Part shown: positions 53,398 through 62,127 of the stretch, one piece after another | How the letters are laid out: the number at the start of each line of letters is the position of its first letter | How positions within the stretch are numbered: the stretch's first letter is position 1 | Assembly (NCBI RefSeq): GCF_026891935.1 | Contig: NZ_JAPTGC010000002.1 | Coordinates: 1-64,000 of the forward strand | Source: Methanocorpusculum vombati | GTDB lineage: Archaea > Halobacteriota > Methanomicrobia > Methanomicrobiales > Methanocorpusculaceae | Direction of reading: 5' to 3' | Length of the DNA: 64,000 nucleotides | The notes under the pieces: generated by a model | What the model was told of the DNA's origin: nothing | Databases searched by the model: none | The model's input: the letters and a program-made list of their open reading frames with translations, nothing else | Program-made: the position numbers and the translations under genes

Positions 53398-54414
53398 ATG
53401 GCGAAGAAGTCAGGACGAACCGGCGGGCAGCGCCGGAGAAAATCACAGAAGATGCAGAAACAGATTACGGGGATCCTTGTGGTAATTGTTGCCGCGGCGT
53501 GCCTTCTGATCTTCGGCGGCGGAGTTCCGGGCTCCGCTCCAGAACTTGCGCCGCTGATCACAGATGAACATGCATTTGCGATGCATGCAGTTGATGTGGG
53601 ACAGGCGGATGCGATCCTGCTTTCCAAGGACAACACGTACGCATTGATCGATGCAGGCGAGACGATGTCCCCTTCAGAACGCGAGGCGCGGGAGAAACTG
53701 TTCATCTATCTTGACTCGCTTGGTGTGAAACGACTGGAGTTCCTGCTGCTGACGCATCAGGATTATGATCACATCGGCAGCGCGCTTGATGTGCTGAAAC
53801 GATACGAAGTCGGTACCGTCTATGACAACGGCATTACCCACACCTCGGCGACCTACGAGAAGCTGATGCAGTACATTCTTGAGGAAAATATTTCCTACCG
53901 TGTGGTCTCCGCAGGAGACAAAATTCCTTCGCCGTGGAACGAGGTGACGCTGGATGTTCTCTCGCCGCCGAAGGATTTGATTATGGCGGGAGCGAAACCG
54001 GACATCAATGAAAACTCTGTGGTGGTGAAGGCGACCTACAAAAATGTGTCCTATCTCTTAACCGGTGATGCGGAGAAGAAGGCTGAAGAGGCGATGCTTG
54101 CCGCAGGAGCGGATCTGAACGCCGACATTCTGAAGGCGGGACATCATGGAAGCTCCACGTCATCGACGAAAGCGTTCCTGAACGCGGTGCGTCCGGCAGT
54201 GATTGTGATGAGTGTCGGCGAGGGAAATGAGTACGGCCATCCGCACAAGGAGCCGCTGGAGCGGTTTGTGCAGATGACGAAACACATCTACCGGACGGAT
54301 ATGGACGGGGATGTGGTGGTGACAACCGACGGCGAGGTATATTCTGTGGTGACACGCAAACCGCATGTGTATGAGAATGTGATTGTGCCAAACCAACCCG
54401 CAGCGGAGGCATGA
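53398..54414 (+). CDS. ComEC-like metallo-beta-lactamase-fold hydrolase, membrane-anchored
   Basis: A 338-residue protein. A basic N-terminus and one helix (ITGILVVIVAAACLLIFGGG) precede an extracytoplasmic MBL domain. The metal motif is LLLTHQDYDHIGSAL (H120, D122, D124, H125; here H-x-D-x-D-H), then SYLLTGDAEKKAEE and LKAGHHGSSTSS, as in the ComEC/Rec2 hydrolase domain. No competence channel is fused. ATGA overlap couples it to the DUF3006 gene. Confidence 0.85.
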   Translation: MAKKSGRTGGQRRRKSQKMQKQITGILVVIVAAACLLIFGGGVPGSAPELAPLITDEHAFAMHAVDVGQADAILLSKDNTYALIDAGETMSPSEREAREKLFIYLDSLGVKRLEFLLLTHQDYDHIGSALDVLKRYEVGTVYDNGITHTSATYEKLMQYILEENISYRVVSAGDKIPSPWNEVTLDVLSPPKDLIMAGAKPDINENSVVVKATYKNVSYLLTGDAEKKAEEAMLAAGADLNADILKAGHHGSSTSSTKAFLNAVRPAVIVMSVGEGNEYGHPHKEPLERFVQMTKHIYRTDMDGDVVVTTDGEVYSVVTRKPHVYENVIVPNQPAAEA

Positions 54415-54641
54415 TGGAGAAGCTGCTGGTTACGGTTGATGCAATTGAGGGAGACAAAGCGTCGCTTCTTCTCCGGATGCCGGAGGAGGAGCGGCCTCTT
54501 GCGATTGTTCCGCTCGCACTGCTGCCGGAGGGTGTTTCTGCGGGAGATATTCTCTCTCTCTCGTTTCACGCAGAGCCGGAGCTGACGGAGGCCGCGCGGA
54601 GACGGGCAGAGGAGCTGCACAAGCAGCTTCTGCGGAGATAA
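54411..54641 (+). CDS. DUF3006-domain protein
   Basis: A 76-residue protein: VTVDAIEGDKASLLLR, a PLALLPEGVSAGDILSLSF turn and a charged helical end. This small beta-barrel-like family frequently sits beside ComEC-like MBL genes, as here, and may bind or regulate them. ATG overlaps the stop of the MBL gene. Confidence 0.78.
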   Translation: MMEKLLVTVDAIEGDKASLLLRMPEEERPLAIVPLALLPEGVSAGDILSLSFHAEPELTEAARRRAEELHKQLLRR

Positions 54642-54645
54642 GCGG

Positions 54646-55587
54646 ATGCAATTCACGCATGCATGGGATGACTCACGGCTGAACGAAGAGGCACGGGCAT
54701 TCCTCAGAACACGGGAGGAAGATCTCGGCGACCGGTGGGCAAAAATTGTGCGGGACGCTATCTCCGGCAACTCAGCAGAACTGCGGCGCGTCCGGAGCAG
54801 ACGGGCAACGGATGCTCCTGTTCCAGAAGGTGTGGTTGTGGTGGAAGCAGATGCGAACGGTGTTCCCGTGCGGTTGTATGTTCCCGCGTCCACCACGCCG
54901 CCTAAAAAGATCGTTCTCTATTTTCACGGTGGCGGCTGGGTTATCGGCAGTGTGCAGAGCTGCTCGCGGTTCTGCGGGGAACTTGCACGCGCGGCAGGAG
55001 TGGTTGTTGCTGCTGTCGAGTACCGGCTTGCACCGGAGTTTCCCTATCCCGCGGCAGTCGAGGACTGCCAGACGGCATGTCTATGGATGCAGGAGTATGC
55101 GGCAGCGTACGGCGGGGATGCTGCGCAGATCTATGCCGCAGGAGACAGTGCGGGCGGTAACCTCGCAGTTGCACTGGCGCAGGAATATCCGCTGAGCGGA
55201 TTGATGCTGTTTTACCCGGTGGTAACACTTTTGTCTGAAGACTACGGAGTATCATGGCAGGAGTTTTCCCGCGGCTATGCGCTGGATGCGGATCTGATGG
55301 AAGCGTTTGCCGAGGCATACGTTCCCGACGCGATGCGGGGTGACGTACGTGTATCGCCGCTTTCCTGTGCGGATCTTTCCCGGCTGCCGCGAACGCTCTG
55401 CATCACAGTGGAGTGTGATATTCTGCGGGATCAGGGGGAGAGGTTTGGTGAACGACTACGGGAAGCGGGTGTCTCGGTTACGGAACGATGTTTTGCGGGG
55501 GCCGTGCATCTGTTTGTGACGGTTGCCGGAATGGACGGGGACTTTTGGCGCGGTATTGGGGAGTGCGCGGCGTTTTTACAGCAATAA
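54646..55587 (+). CDS. Alpha/beta hydrolase, hormone-sensitive lipase (GDXG) family
   Basis: A 313-residue carboxylesterase-like enzyme. The oxyanion motif HGGGW is at 94-98 and the nucleophile elbow GDSAGG at 166-171 (Ser168). The Asp and His of the triad fit ITVECDILRDQGE and FAGAVHLFV. It hydrolyses short acyl esters in characterised relatives; the substrate here is unknown. It starts four bases after the DUF3006 gene. Confidence 0.88.
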   Translation: MQFTHAWDDSRLNEEARAFLRTREEDLGDRWAKIVRDAISGNSAELRRVRSRRATDAPVPEGVVVVEADANGVPVRLYVPASTTPPKKIVLYFHGGGWVIGSVQSCSRFCGELARAAGVVVAAVEYRLAPEFPYPAAVEDCQTACLWMQEYAAAYGGDAAQIYAAGDSAGGNLAVALAQEYPLSGLMLFYPVVTLLSEDYGVSWQEFSRGYALDADLMEAFAEAYVPDAMRGDVRVSPLSCADLSRLPRTLCITVECDILRDQGERFGERLREAGVSVTERCFAGAVHLFVTVAGMDGDFWRGIGECAAFLQQ

Positions 55588-55591
55588 TTCA

Positions 55592-57064
55592 TTAGAGCCA
55601 GCACGGCCAAGGAAGTCCGAACTGTTTTGCAAGGTCCGCAATTTCGTCGTGAATTTCCCGGTCCAGTCTGAACAGGACAACAAAGTAGAGAACTGCCCCC
55701 GCCGCAACTGCGATGAGGACCAGGAAAACATTCGTGAGCGGGATAAACTGCAGGTAGACGAGGATAAATGCCGCCATCAGTAATGCACTGAAGACGATGT
55801 GGGCTGCGGCACGAAGGTCACAGCGGACGTCGACATAGTGTTTGAGGTAGTGTCTGAGGAGGACTGCGTTGAGTGTGATGCTGAGAAGCGAGGCAACCGC
55901 AGCCCCTTCGATGCCGATGATCGGAATCAGGAGAACGTTGAGGACAACGTTGAGGATAGCCGCCGAGCCGCTTGCATAGAAGGACTGGCGGGCATGATCG
56001 ATGGCGCTGAGGGTTGTTCCAAGGAACACCATGAAGACATTCACGATCTGTAAGAGAAGCAGAATGGCACAGGCCGTCCCGCCTACGGCGAAGTCTGCAC
56101 CGTAGAAGAAGTAGAGCAGACGCTCGGAAAGCAGAATGCCCCCTGCGGCGGCCGGTACTGCGAGCAGAAGTCCGTAAGTGATGCTTCGCGTTAAGATTCC
56201 CGGTATCCGGGTGAGATCGCCTTTGGCGCTCCAGTTGCTGAACTTCGGAGTAAGTGTTCCGGCAATCGCGGTGGTGATGAACGTGCCCGCGGTGGTAAGC
56301 TGCAGTGCCACGCGGTAGACACCGACGTCCCCGTTTTCCATGAAGTAGCCGATAAAGATGGTGTCGGCATAGGAGAAGATAAGAGAGCCGCTGCCGATGA
56401 GGAAGATCCAGAGCGAGTAGGTGATGAGGCTTTTAAGATGACGGGTGGTGAACCGTGCGGGCCGGAAGGTGAAGTATTTGAGGCAGAATATGCCGGATAT
56501 GATAATTGCGATGATGAAGCCGCCGAAAAGTCCTGCCACCGAGTAGCCGAGAAGGACGGCAACGATCTGAATGAGGATGCGGGCAAACTCATTGACGCCG
56601 GTCGCGAGATTTCTGATACCGACATGACCGAGGCCGTAGACGCCCATAGTGATGGTGCCGCCGAAGAATGCAGCGGCGAGTGCTGCAATAATCCAGTGGA
56701 CGAGTTCATACTCTTTGAGGTCAACGAAGTACGGGCTGACCGCAAGGAGCACCAGTGTGGAGACGATGATTAAGAGGAACCGCAGCGTTGCATACGCGGT
56801 GAGGTATGCGTTCTGATCCTTTCCCTCGGAGATGCGCTTGACGGCTGCCCCGCCGAATCCGGCATCGCCGATCATGTTGAAGACGCCGTAGTAGGCGAGG
56901 AAAAGATAGTAGACACCCATCAGGTCTTTACCGAGAATGTGGGAGAAGAGCATGGTGGAGACAAATCCAAAGAGCGTAACAGCGATGGTTACGCCGAGCT
57001 GGATCATGCTCTGGCGCTGGATGGGCGGAATTGCGGAGATGCGGTTGATGAGTTGCGGGGGCAT
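55592..57064 (-). CDS. Polysaccharide flippase (Wzx/MATE-like)
   Basis: A 490-residue membrane protein with 12-14 hydrophobic helices. The opening QSMIQLGVTIAVTLFGFVST and DLMGVYYLFLAYYGVFNMIG, IPGILTRSITYGLLLAVPAA and LLYFFYGADFAVGGTACAIL resemble RfbX/Wzx and archaeal oligosaccharide flippases that move lipid-linked glycans across the membrane. The reading frame is open upstream, but ATG 57064 precedes the first helix. It is convergent with the esterase and upstream of a debris region. Confidence 0.85.
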   Translation of the reverse strand: MPPQLINRISAIPPIQRQSMIQLGVTIAVTLFGFVSTMLFSHILGKDLMGVYYLFLAYYGVFNMIGDAGFGGAAVKRISEGKDQNAYLTAYATLRFLLIIVSTLVLLAVSPYFVDLKEYELVHWIIAALAAAFFGGTITMGVYGLGHVGIRNLATGVNEFARILIQIVAVLLGYSVAGLFGGFIIAIIISGIFCLKYFTFRPARFTTRHLKSLITYSLWIFLIGSGSLIFSYADTIFIGYFMENGDVGVYRVALQLTTAGTFITTAIAGTLTPKFSNWSAKGDLTRIPGILTRSITYGLLLAVPAAAGGILLSERLLYFFYGADFAVGGTACAILLLLQIVNVFMVFLGTTLSAIDHARQSFYASGSAAILNVVLNVLLIPIIGIEGAAVASLLSITLNAVLLRHYLKHYVDVRCDLRAAAHIVFSALLMAAFILVYLQFIPLTNVFLVLIAVAAGAVLYFVVLFRLDREIHDEIADLAKQFGLPWPCWL

Positions 57065-57126
57065 CTTTGTTGTGGAATAGTGTTGGTGTTCGGGGGTTAA
57101 GAAGGAGGTGGGGAGATACCTGCTGA

Positions 57127-57237
57127 TTACGATTTTTCCTGTGTGATGACGATCCATTTTCCATTTTTGTCGATGGATTTTATCTGTGCTTTGGGGTCGT
57201 CGACAAGTTGCATCCAGTCGGAAAAGAGCCGGCTGCA
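57127..57237 (-). pseudogene. 3' gene fragment, about 36 codons
   Basis: The frame reads SRLFSDWMQLVDDPKAQIKS, then DKNGKWIVITQEKS and a TAA, immediately preceded by an in-frame TAG. This looks like an ordinary soluble C-terminus rather than random sequence. The parent gene is not recognisable. It suggests that a gene formerly upstream of the flippase was deleted. Confidence 0.5.
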
Positions 57238-57245
57238 CTATCCTC

Positions 57246-57419
57246 ATGTGCAGGGAGCCAAGAGTAAGAATTTATGGAGGGAATAATTCCAAGGGGGAGA
57301 AATTCAAGGGATGGTTCAGCAGATGCGGCACTGTAGAGTGGATTATAATAGGAAGTATCATTGGTATTGTACTTGTCATACTTTATTATATATTAGTTCC
57401 TCTTTCTTTAACGGTGTAA
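57246..57419 (+). CDS. Possible small single-helix membrane protein, 57 aa
   Basis: A low-confidence frame whose C-terminal half, WIIIGSIIGIVLVILYYILV, is a convincing membrane helix, but the N-terminal half looks non-coding and no Shine-Dalgarno element is visible. It may be a truncated gene end. Confidence 0.25.
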   Translation: MCREPRVRIYGGNNSKGEKFKGWFSRCGTVEWIIIGSIIGIVLVILYYILVPLSLTV

Positions 57420-57808
57420 TTAAAGAAACTATAAAAACACACCCTAAAAACCACCATATTTGAATATTTTATGACTAAAATACCCCCATACAGGATATAA
57501 AAAAGCAAAGAATAAGATTTCACTTGGATCCAGTGTCAATACCCATACAATTTTATCAATGACAGTGTTTGCGAGAAATAAAGAAAGGTTCAATAGCTCT
57601 ATACAGGGATGTGTTCTTTTCCGGAGACGAACTGCATTGCAAGCAGACAGGGAGTACGTGTATGGGGAGAAGCTGATGATGCTTCTGCTGAAGCAGCTGC
57701 ATTATCCGGAAACTATCATCCGGGAAGTATTGGGAGGAATCATGAGGAATGGGTAGAAGATACCAGAGAAGTAAAAATCCCCAAATAAAAAATGAGATAA
57801 AAGAAGAG

Positions 57809-58936
57809 TTAATTTAATAAAGAGAACAGAACCTTATAAATATCATCCTTACCTAATGCAACAGGATTATTATCCATTCTTCCACTGCTAAAGGATGCGG
57901 CAACAATTCCATCTATATCATCTTTCTGAATTCCATAGAATCCCAATGATAATGTTACGTAGGGATCACATGTGTTCTTCAGCCACATCTCAAGACCACT
58001 ATACTCTTCAAAAAGGCAGAATAACTCATCATCATTGGGAAAATGTCCCTTGTTGACGATGCTCACCCCATTCAGTGTAAGGGCAGCCGCGATTCCATGT
58101 GGAACACCATACAACTGCGTCAGAGGATAGGAAATTGCATGGCAAGCAGTGGTTCGGGTTTGGGAAAATGCCAATCCAGCAAGAACAGAAGCCCGACACA
58201 TTTTCTCACGGTAAAGGAGATTGGATGGATATTGGATTGTTTTTTTGAGATTTTCCAGAATGATCTCTATTGATCGGCAGGCAATTTCCTGAACAAGAGG
58301 TGTCGTGTGCTTGGACCAATATGCTTCAACAGCATGACTTAATGCATCCAGACCTGTGGATAGTGTTATGATGGGGGGGAGACTCAGAGTAAATTCCGGA
58401 ACAATCAAAGCGAGGCGCGGTTTTAATTCCGGAACATCAATGGAATATTTTCCCAGTTTATTTGCATCCCAGATGGTGGCCCATTGCGTAAGTTCCGAAC
58501 CGGTACCAGCCGTTGTTGGAACAGCAATAATATCAATACAGGAACCAGCAACATAGGATTTATTCCGAATGCATGCAGAAATCTCATCCAGCGTGTAGGT
58601 GTTATTTTTTTCCGAATTTGAGAAAATACTAAGAGCCTTGGCAAGATCAATAGTACTACCTCCACCAATAGCAATCACTGTATCTATATACTGCCCCCCG
58701 ATTATTCTAAGTACTTGCAAGATGTCATTCTGTGTCGGATTAGCGGGTACAGATTTCACCCATACATAGATATTTGACTGTTTTTCCAGTGAGTTTCGGA
58801 AAGTTTTCAGACCCCATCGCATGTCGGCACTCTCGCTCAGAAGCAAGACGACATTCTCTCCAGTCCGGGATAGAAGAAGATCTTCTGCAGTAGATTTATC
58901 GGAAAATACAATTTCAGTATTACAAAATGAGTTCAT
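57809..58936 (-). CDS. Iron-type alcohol dehydrogenase, phosphonoacetaldehyde reductase-like
   Basis: A 375-residue group III alcohol dehydrogenase. The NAD(P)-binding AIGGGSTIDLAKAL lies near residues 90-103, VPTTAGTGSELTQWATIWD is the family signature, and the metal ligands are in TGLDALSHAVEAYW and CHAISYPLTQLYGVPHGIAA. Last gene of the phosphonate operon, so it should reduce phosphonoacetaldehyde to 2-hydroxyethylphosphonate. The frame opens at 58960, but ATG 58936 is preceded at five bases by GGTGATC, a full anti-Shine-Dalgarno match, and was chosen. It starts seven bases after the mutase stop. Confidence 0.85.
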   Translation of the reverse strand: MNSFCNTEIVFSDKSTAEDLLLSRTGENVVLLLSESADMRWGLKTFRNSLEKQSNIYVWVKSVPANPTQNDILQVLRIIGGQYIDTVIAIGGGSTIDLAKALSIFSNSEKNNTYTLDEISACIRNKSYVAGSCIDIIAVPTTAGTGSELTQWATIWDANKLGKYSIDVPELKPRLALIVPEFTLSLPPIITLSTGLDALSHAVEAYWSKHTTPLVQEIACRSIEIILENLKKTIQYPSNLLYREKMCRASVLAGLAFSQTRTTACHAISYPLTQLYGVPHGIAAALTLNGVSIVNKGHFPNDDELFCLFEEYSGLEMWLKNTCDPYVTLSLGFYGIQKDDIDGIVAASFSSGRMDNNPVALGKDDIYKVLFSLLN

Positions 58937-58941
58937 ACACT

Positions 58942-58948
58942 GATCACC
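58942..58948 (-). promoter_or_regulatory. Strong ribosome-binding site for the dehydrogenase
   Basis: GGTGATC, complementary to the archaeal 16S rRNA 3' end, lies five bases before ATG 58936 and overlaps the mutase TGA. It decides the start codon. Confidence 0.75.
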
Positions 58949-60971
58949 GTGTCTCATCATCGAATATGTTTGATGGTATCAGGGTTAGTATTTCGGAAAT
59001 CGGCATACACACATCATCAGCTTCTTTTGCACGATGATGAGTAAGAATTGTTTTTGCAACGTTTTCCATGACTGGAATCCCACTTCGAGTTAGCTGATTG
59101 GCATAAATCACAATATTTACTCCGTGTACCGAGAATTCTTCTTCGGTTACGGTGTTGAAAGATGTGGGAACAACCACTAATGGTGTTGTTGCATCTTTTT
59201 CCCGAAAGATGTCACAGAAGGTAAAAATTTCCGTAGGATCTTTTTTTCGGGAATGGATCATGATTCCATCTGCACCAGCAGCAACATAGGCAAATGCACG
59301 TATAAGAGCATCATTCATTCCCTTTTCTAAGATCAGACTTTCAATTCTGGCGATCAGCATGAACTCTTTTGTTTTGAGAGCACGTTTTCCAGCAGCTATT
59401 TTTGCGGAAAAATTTTCAATGGTATCCTGAGTCTGATCTACATCAGTTCCAAACAGGGAGTTCTTTTTTAGCCCGATTTTGTCCTCAATAATAACTGCAG
59501 AAACACCTACACGCTCCATTGTACGGATATTATACGTAAAGTGTTCAATCAGTCCACCGGTATCTCCGTCCAAGATAATCGGTTTTGTGGTTACCTCCAT
59601 GATATCATCAATGGTTCTCATGCGTGAGGAGATATCAACGAGTTCAATATCTGGTTTTCCTTTCGTGGTGGAGTCGCACAAGCTGGACACCCACATTCCA
59701 TCGAACTGGTATGCTTTTCCATCCTGAAGTACGGTGGTATTTTCTGCGATCAAACCAGTGATTCCGCTGTGGGCTTCAATAACCGTTACAGTTTTTTTCA
59801 TACCAAGAAGTTTTCTCAGTCTTCCACGTCGCGCCTCAGGAACAGCAAGCTGATCTCGCACCCGATTTTCAAGAAGGGCATAAGATCTGTCAATAGAGTA
59901 GGGATATTCGATTAATTCCCCACCATATTCCTGAAGAACTACGATAACTTCATCACGAATGGGTCTTTGAAATCCCGTTCTCCATTCATCGCCATGAACA
60001 ACGTAATCCGGATGTAAATTTCTGAGATTTTCTGCATAACTCAAGGTGTTCTGCGGAATTACTTCAATAACCCCCTTGATGTTTTGAATGATTTTTTTTC
60101 TATCATCGAATGAAAGGATGGGAAAGCGTTTGAAACTGGCAATGACCTCATCAGTAAGAATGCCAATGGTCAAACGCCCTAATTTTGCTGCTTTATTGAT
60201 GATATTGATATGGCCTCCGTGGATTACATCAGTACTGAAACACATGTATACGGACTTTTTTGCAAGATCGGCAACACGATTACTGACAACCGCAAGATCG
60301 CCACTAGTATCAATTTCACTGCAGAGAAGATTTTTGATATCAAGCGGATAAAGAATACATTTGTCTGAGATCTCGTTGAATGCATTCTCTGCATAACATC
60401 CGGTATTACCTGCCTCACAGTATTCCGAGATTTTTGTGAGCCATAGTTCCCATTCGGATTGGTGTAGTTTGTAAAGAGGTTGCGCAGCAAGTGCGTGATC
60501 AAAAAACTCAATGCCGATCTTTCGTATCTGGTTATCTTTTACGACAGCCTTGAAATCCTTTTCCGGAAGTTCGGCAGTGGAGCTCACTATCATACAACTT
60601 CCAGGGAACTCAAGCAGGTCATCCAGCACTATGTTTTCGAATACCAGATCCCCATGCATCAGAATAATGTCGTCATGGAGGTGATCTTTTGCGGAGTAAA
60701 GGGAGTAAATATAGTTTGTTTGATCATAAACAGGATTTTTTATGAAGGTGATCTGTAACGGCAGGTTCAGAGAGTGACAATACTCCATCAAAACGGTGTC
60801 AAACAGGCCTGTCGTGATTACGACGTCTGAAATACCAGCGTTTACTAATTGATTTAGTTGTCGGCCCAGTATTGTTTCTTGGGGAGACAATTCGGTCATA
60901 CACTTAGGATGATCTTTGGTGAGGACTCCCATTCGTCTGCCCATTCCGGAATTGAGTATAACTGCTTTCAT
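58944..60971 (-). CDS. pepM: Trifunctional LicC-like nucleotidyltransferase / cytidylyltransferase / PEP mutase
   Basis: A 675-residue fusion. Residues 1-230: sugar-nucleotidyltransferase fold like phosphocholine or 2-aminoethylphosphonate cytidylyltransferases (VILNSGMGRRMG, K23 in DHPKCMTEL, LMHGDLVF). Residues 238-370: TagD/RfaE-type cytidylyltransferase with CFSTDVIHGGHINII (HxGH-like, 251-254) and VVHGDEWRTGFQRP. Residues 395-665: phosphoenolpyruvate mutase with WVSSLCDSTTKGKPD, the diagnostic EDKIGLKKNS (496-505), ARIESLI and VPTSFNTVTEEEF. The mutase turns PEP into phosphonopyruvate, the entry step to all C-P natural products. The two transferases predict CMP- or other NMP-activation of the phosphonate. 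It starts directly after the decarboxylase stop. Confidence 0.9.
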   Translation of the reverse strand: MKAVILNSGMGRRMGVLTKDHPKCMTELSPQETILGRQLNQLVNAGISDVVITTGLFDTVLMEYCHSLNLPLQITFIKNPVYDQTNYIYSLYSAKDHLHDDIILMHGDLVFENIVLDDLLEFPGSCMIVSSTAELPEKDFKAVVKDNQIRKIGIEFFDHALAAQPLYKLHQSEWELWLTKISEYCEAGNTGCYAENAFNEISDKCILYPLDIKNLLCSEIDTSGDLAVVSNRVADLAKKSVYMCFSTDVIHGGHINIINKAAKLGRLTIGILTDEVIASFKRFPILSFDDRKKIIQNIKGVIEVIPQNTLSYAENLRNLHPDYVVHGDEWRTGFQRPIRDEVIVVLQEYGGELIEYPYSIDRSYALLENRVRDQLAVPEARRGRLRKLLGMKKTVTVIEAHSGITGLIAENTTVLQDGKAYQFDGMWVSSLCDSTTKGKPDIELVDISSRMRTIDDIMEVTTKPIILDGDTGGLIEHFTYNIRTMERVGVSAVIIEDKIGLKKNSLFGTDVDQTQDTIENFSAKIAAGKRALKTKEFMLIARIESLILEKGMNDALIRAFAYVAAGADGIMIHSRKKDPTEIFTFCDIFREKDATTPLVVVPTSFNTVTEEEFSVHGVNIVIYANQLTRSGIPVMENVAKTILTHHRAKEADDVCMPISEILTLIPSNIFDDETR

Positions 60972-62105
60972 TTATCTCAGCCCCGCAAGATACTGCATGA
61001 AGTTTTCTTTATTTTGGTGCGGGGTCAGTGTTGGGCGTCCCAGAGTCGGACGAGAGCCAATTTTTGCATTTATTTCGATGAATGTCAGTTCCCAGGTGGT
61101 TTTGACGGCTGCAAGAACATGGATCAGTTCTTCACGGGTATCTACGGAGCACACATTTTTGTAACCGCAGCCTTTGGCAATTGCAGGAAGATCAATGTTG
61201 GCTGAAACGGTTGGCATCCCCCCGACCGACTCATGAGCTGCATTATTTACCACGACATGGATCAGATTTTTTGGGTTTTGGGAACCAATAATTGCCATTG
61301 ATCCCATGTGCATGAGAACAGCCCCATCCCCGTCAATACACCATACCCGGGTTGCCGGCTTGTTCAAAGCAATTCCCAAAGCAATAGAGGAGCTGTGACC
61401 CATAGATCCTACTGTCAGAAAGTCAGATTTGTGTGATGCTTTGACAGTTTCCCGTATTTCAAACAGTTCTCGGGAAGTCTTTCCGGTTGTTGAGATGATA
61501 ACGTCGTCTCCGGAGACATTGGTGATCTCTTTGATAATGTCTTCCCGCAAGAGGGAGTTGGAGTTCTGATACATTACGGGTTGATCATAGGTGAGAGCAC
61601 CTTTTTTGATGACAAAGGCAACACTATTCCCTTTCGATAATGTTTCTGAGAATTTTTCGGCAATCTGCTGCAGTATTTCCGGATTTGTATCTTTGTCGAT
61701 TACCAGATAAGGGATTTGCAGGGTATCAAGAATCTCCAGGGTAATTTTTCCCTGAAAACTATGCTGCGGTTCGTCATGCACATCCGGCTCACCTCTCCAT
61801 CCAATGATAAATAGGCAGGGGATACCATAGACCTCCGGATGAAGGAGCGAGGTTACCGGGTTGATGATGTTTCCTTCTCCGCTGTTCTGCAGATAGACAC
61901 AGGGTGTTTTCCCTGTGGCAAGGTGGTAGCCAGCCGCGAGGGCAACGGCATTTCCTTCGTTTGCAGGGATGATGTGGGTTGAAGAGATACCATGGGTGTT
62001 TACCAGATAATTGCAAAGAGATGATAGCTGGGAATCCGGGATACCAGTGAAAGAAGATATTTGGAGGGTGTCACGGAGACATTGAATGAATAGCTGTATT
62101 TTCAT
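60972..62105 (-). CDS. ppd: Phosphonopyruvate decarboxylase
   Basis: A 377-residue thiamine-diphosphate enzyme. The Pyr-half has FTGIPDSQLSSLC, the catalytic glutamate in IPANEGNAVALAAGYHLATG (E50) and YLQNSGEGNIINPVTSL. The PP-half has TVGSMGHSSSIALGIAL and the Mg/TPP motif from D258-GDG to NN at 287-288. It decarboxylates phosphonopyruvate to phosphonoacetaldehyde, pulling the unfavourable mutase reaction forward. First gene of the operon. Its ATG is preceded by a 22-base leader that is mirrored ahead of the divergent methyltransferase. Confidence 0.93.
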   Translation of the reverse strand: MKIQLFIQCLRDTLQISSFTGIPDSQLSSLCNYLVNTHGISSTHIIPANEGNAVALAAGYHLATGKTPCVYLQNSGEGNIINPVTSLLHPEVYGIPCLFIIGWRGEPDVHDEPQHSFQGKITLEILDTLQIPYLVIDKDTNPEILQQIAEKFSETLSKGNSVAFVIKKGALTYDQPVMYQNSNSLLREDIIKEITNVSGDDVIISTTGKTSRELFEIRETVKASHKSDFLTVGSMGHSSSIALGIALNKPATRVWCIDGDGAVLMHMGSMAIIGSQNPKNLIHVVVNNAAHESVGGMPTVSANIDLPAIAKGCGYKNVCSVDTREELIHVLAAVKTTWELTFIEINAKIGSRPTLGRPTLTPHQNKENFMQYLAGLR

Positions 62106-62127
62106 TTGAGATCCTATTAGAGTAGGA
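62106..62127 (-). promoter_or_regulatory. Leader motif of phosphonate operon
   Basis: Read on the minus strand it contains CCTACTCTAATAGGATC and abuts the ATG of the decarboxylase. It matches 17 of 22 positions of the motif at 62312-62333 on the other strand. It includes the AGGATC ribosome-binding element, so it could be a shared translation or promoter-proximal signal. Confidence 0.65.

Larger units (their letters stand above)
57065..57808. other. Gene-poor debris region upstream of phosphonate operon
   Basis: 744 AT-rich bases without a confident gene. On the minus strand, 57127-57237 encodes the last part of a protein (RLFSDWMQLVDDP...GKWIVITQEKS then TAA) with no start, a likely 3' fragment of a lost gene. 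On the plus strand, two short frames at 57246-57419 and 57559-57756 are doubtful. Confidence 0.6.

Noticed and set aside
57559-57756. 65-codon plus-strand frame
   Set aside because: No Shine-Dalgarno element, no similarity to a known family and it lies within debris; not supported as a gene.
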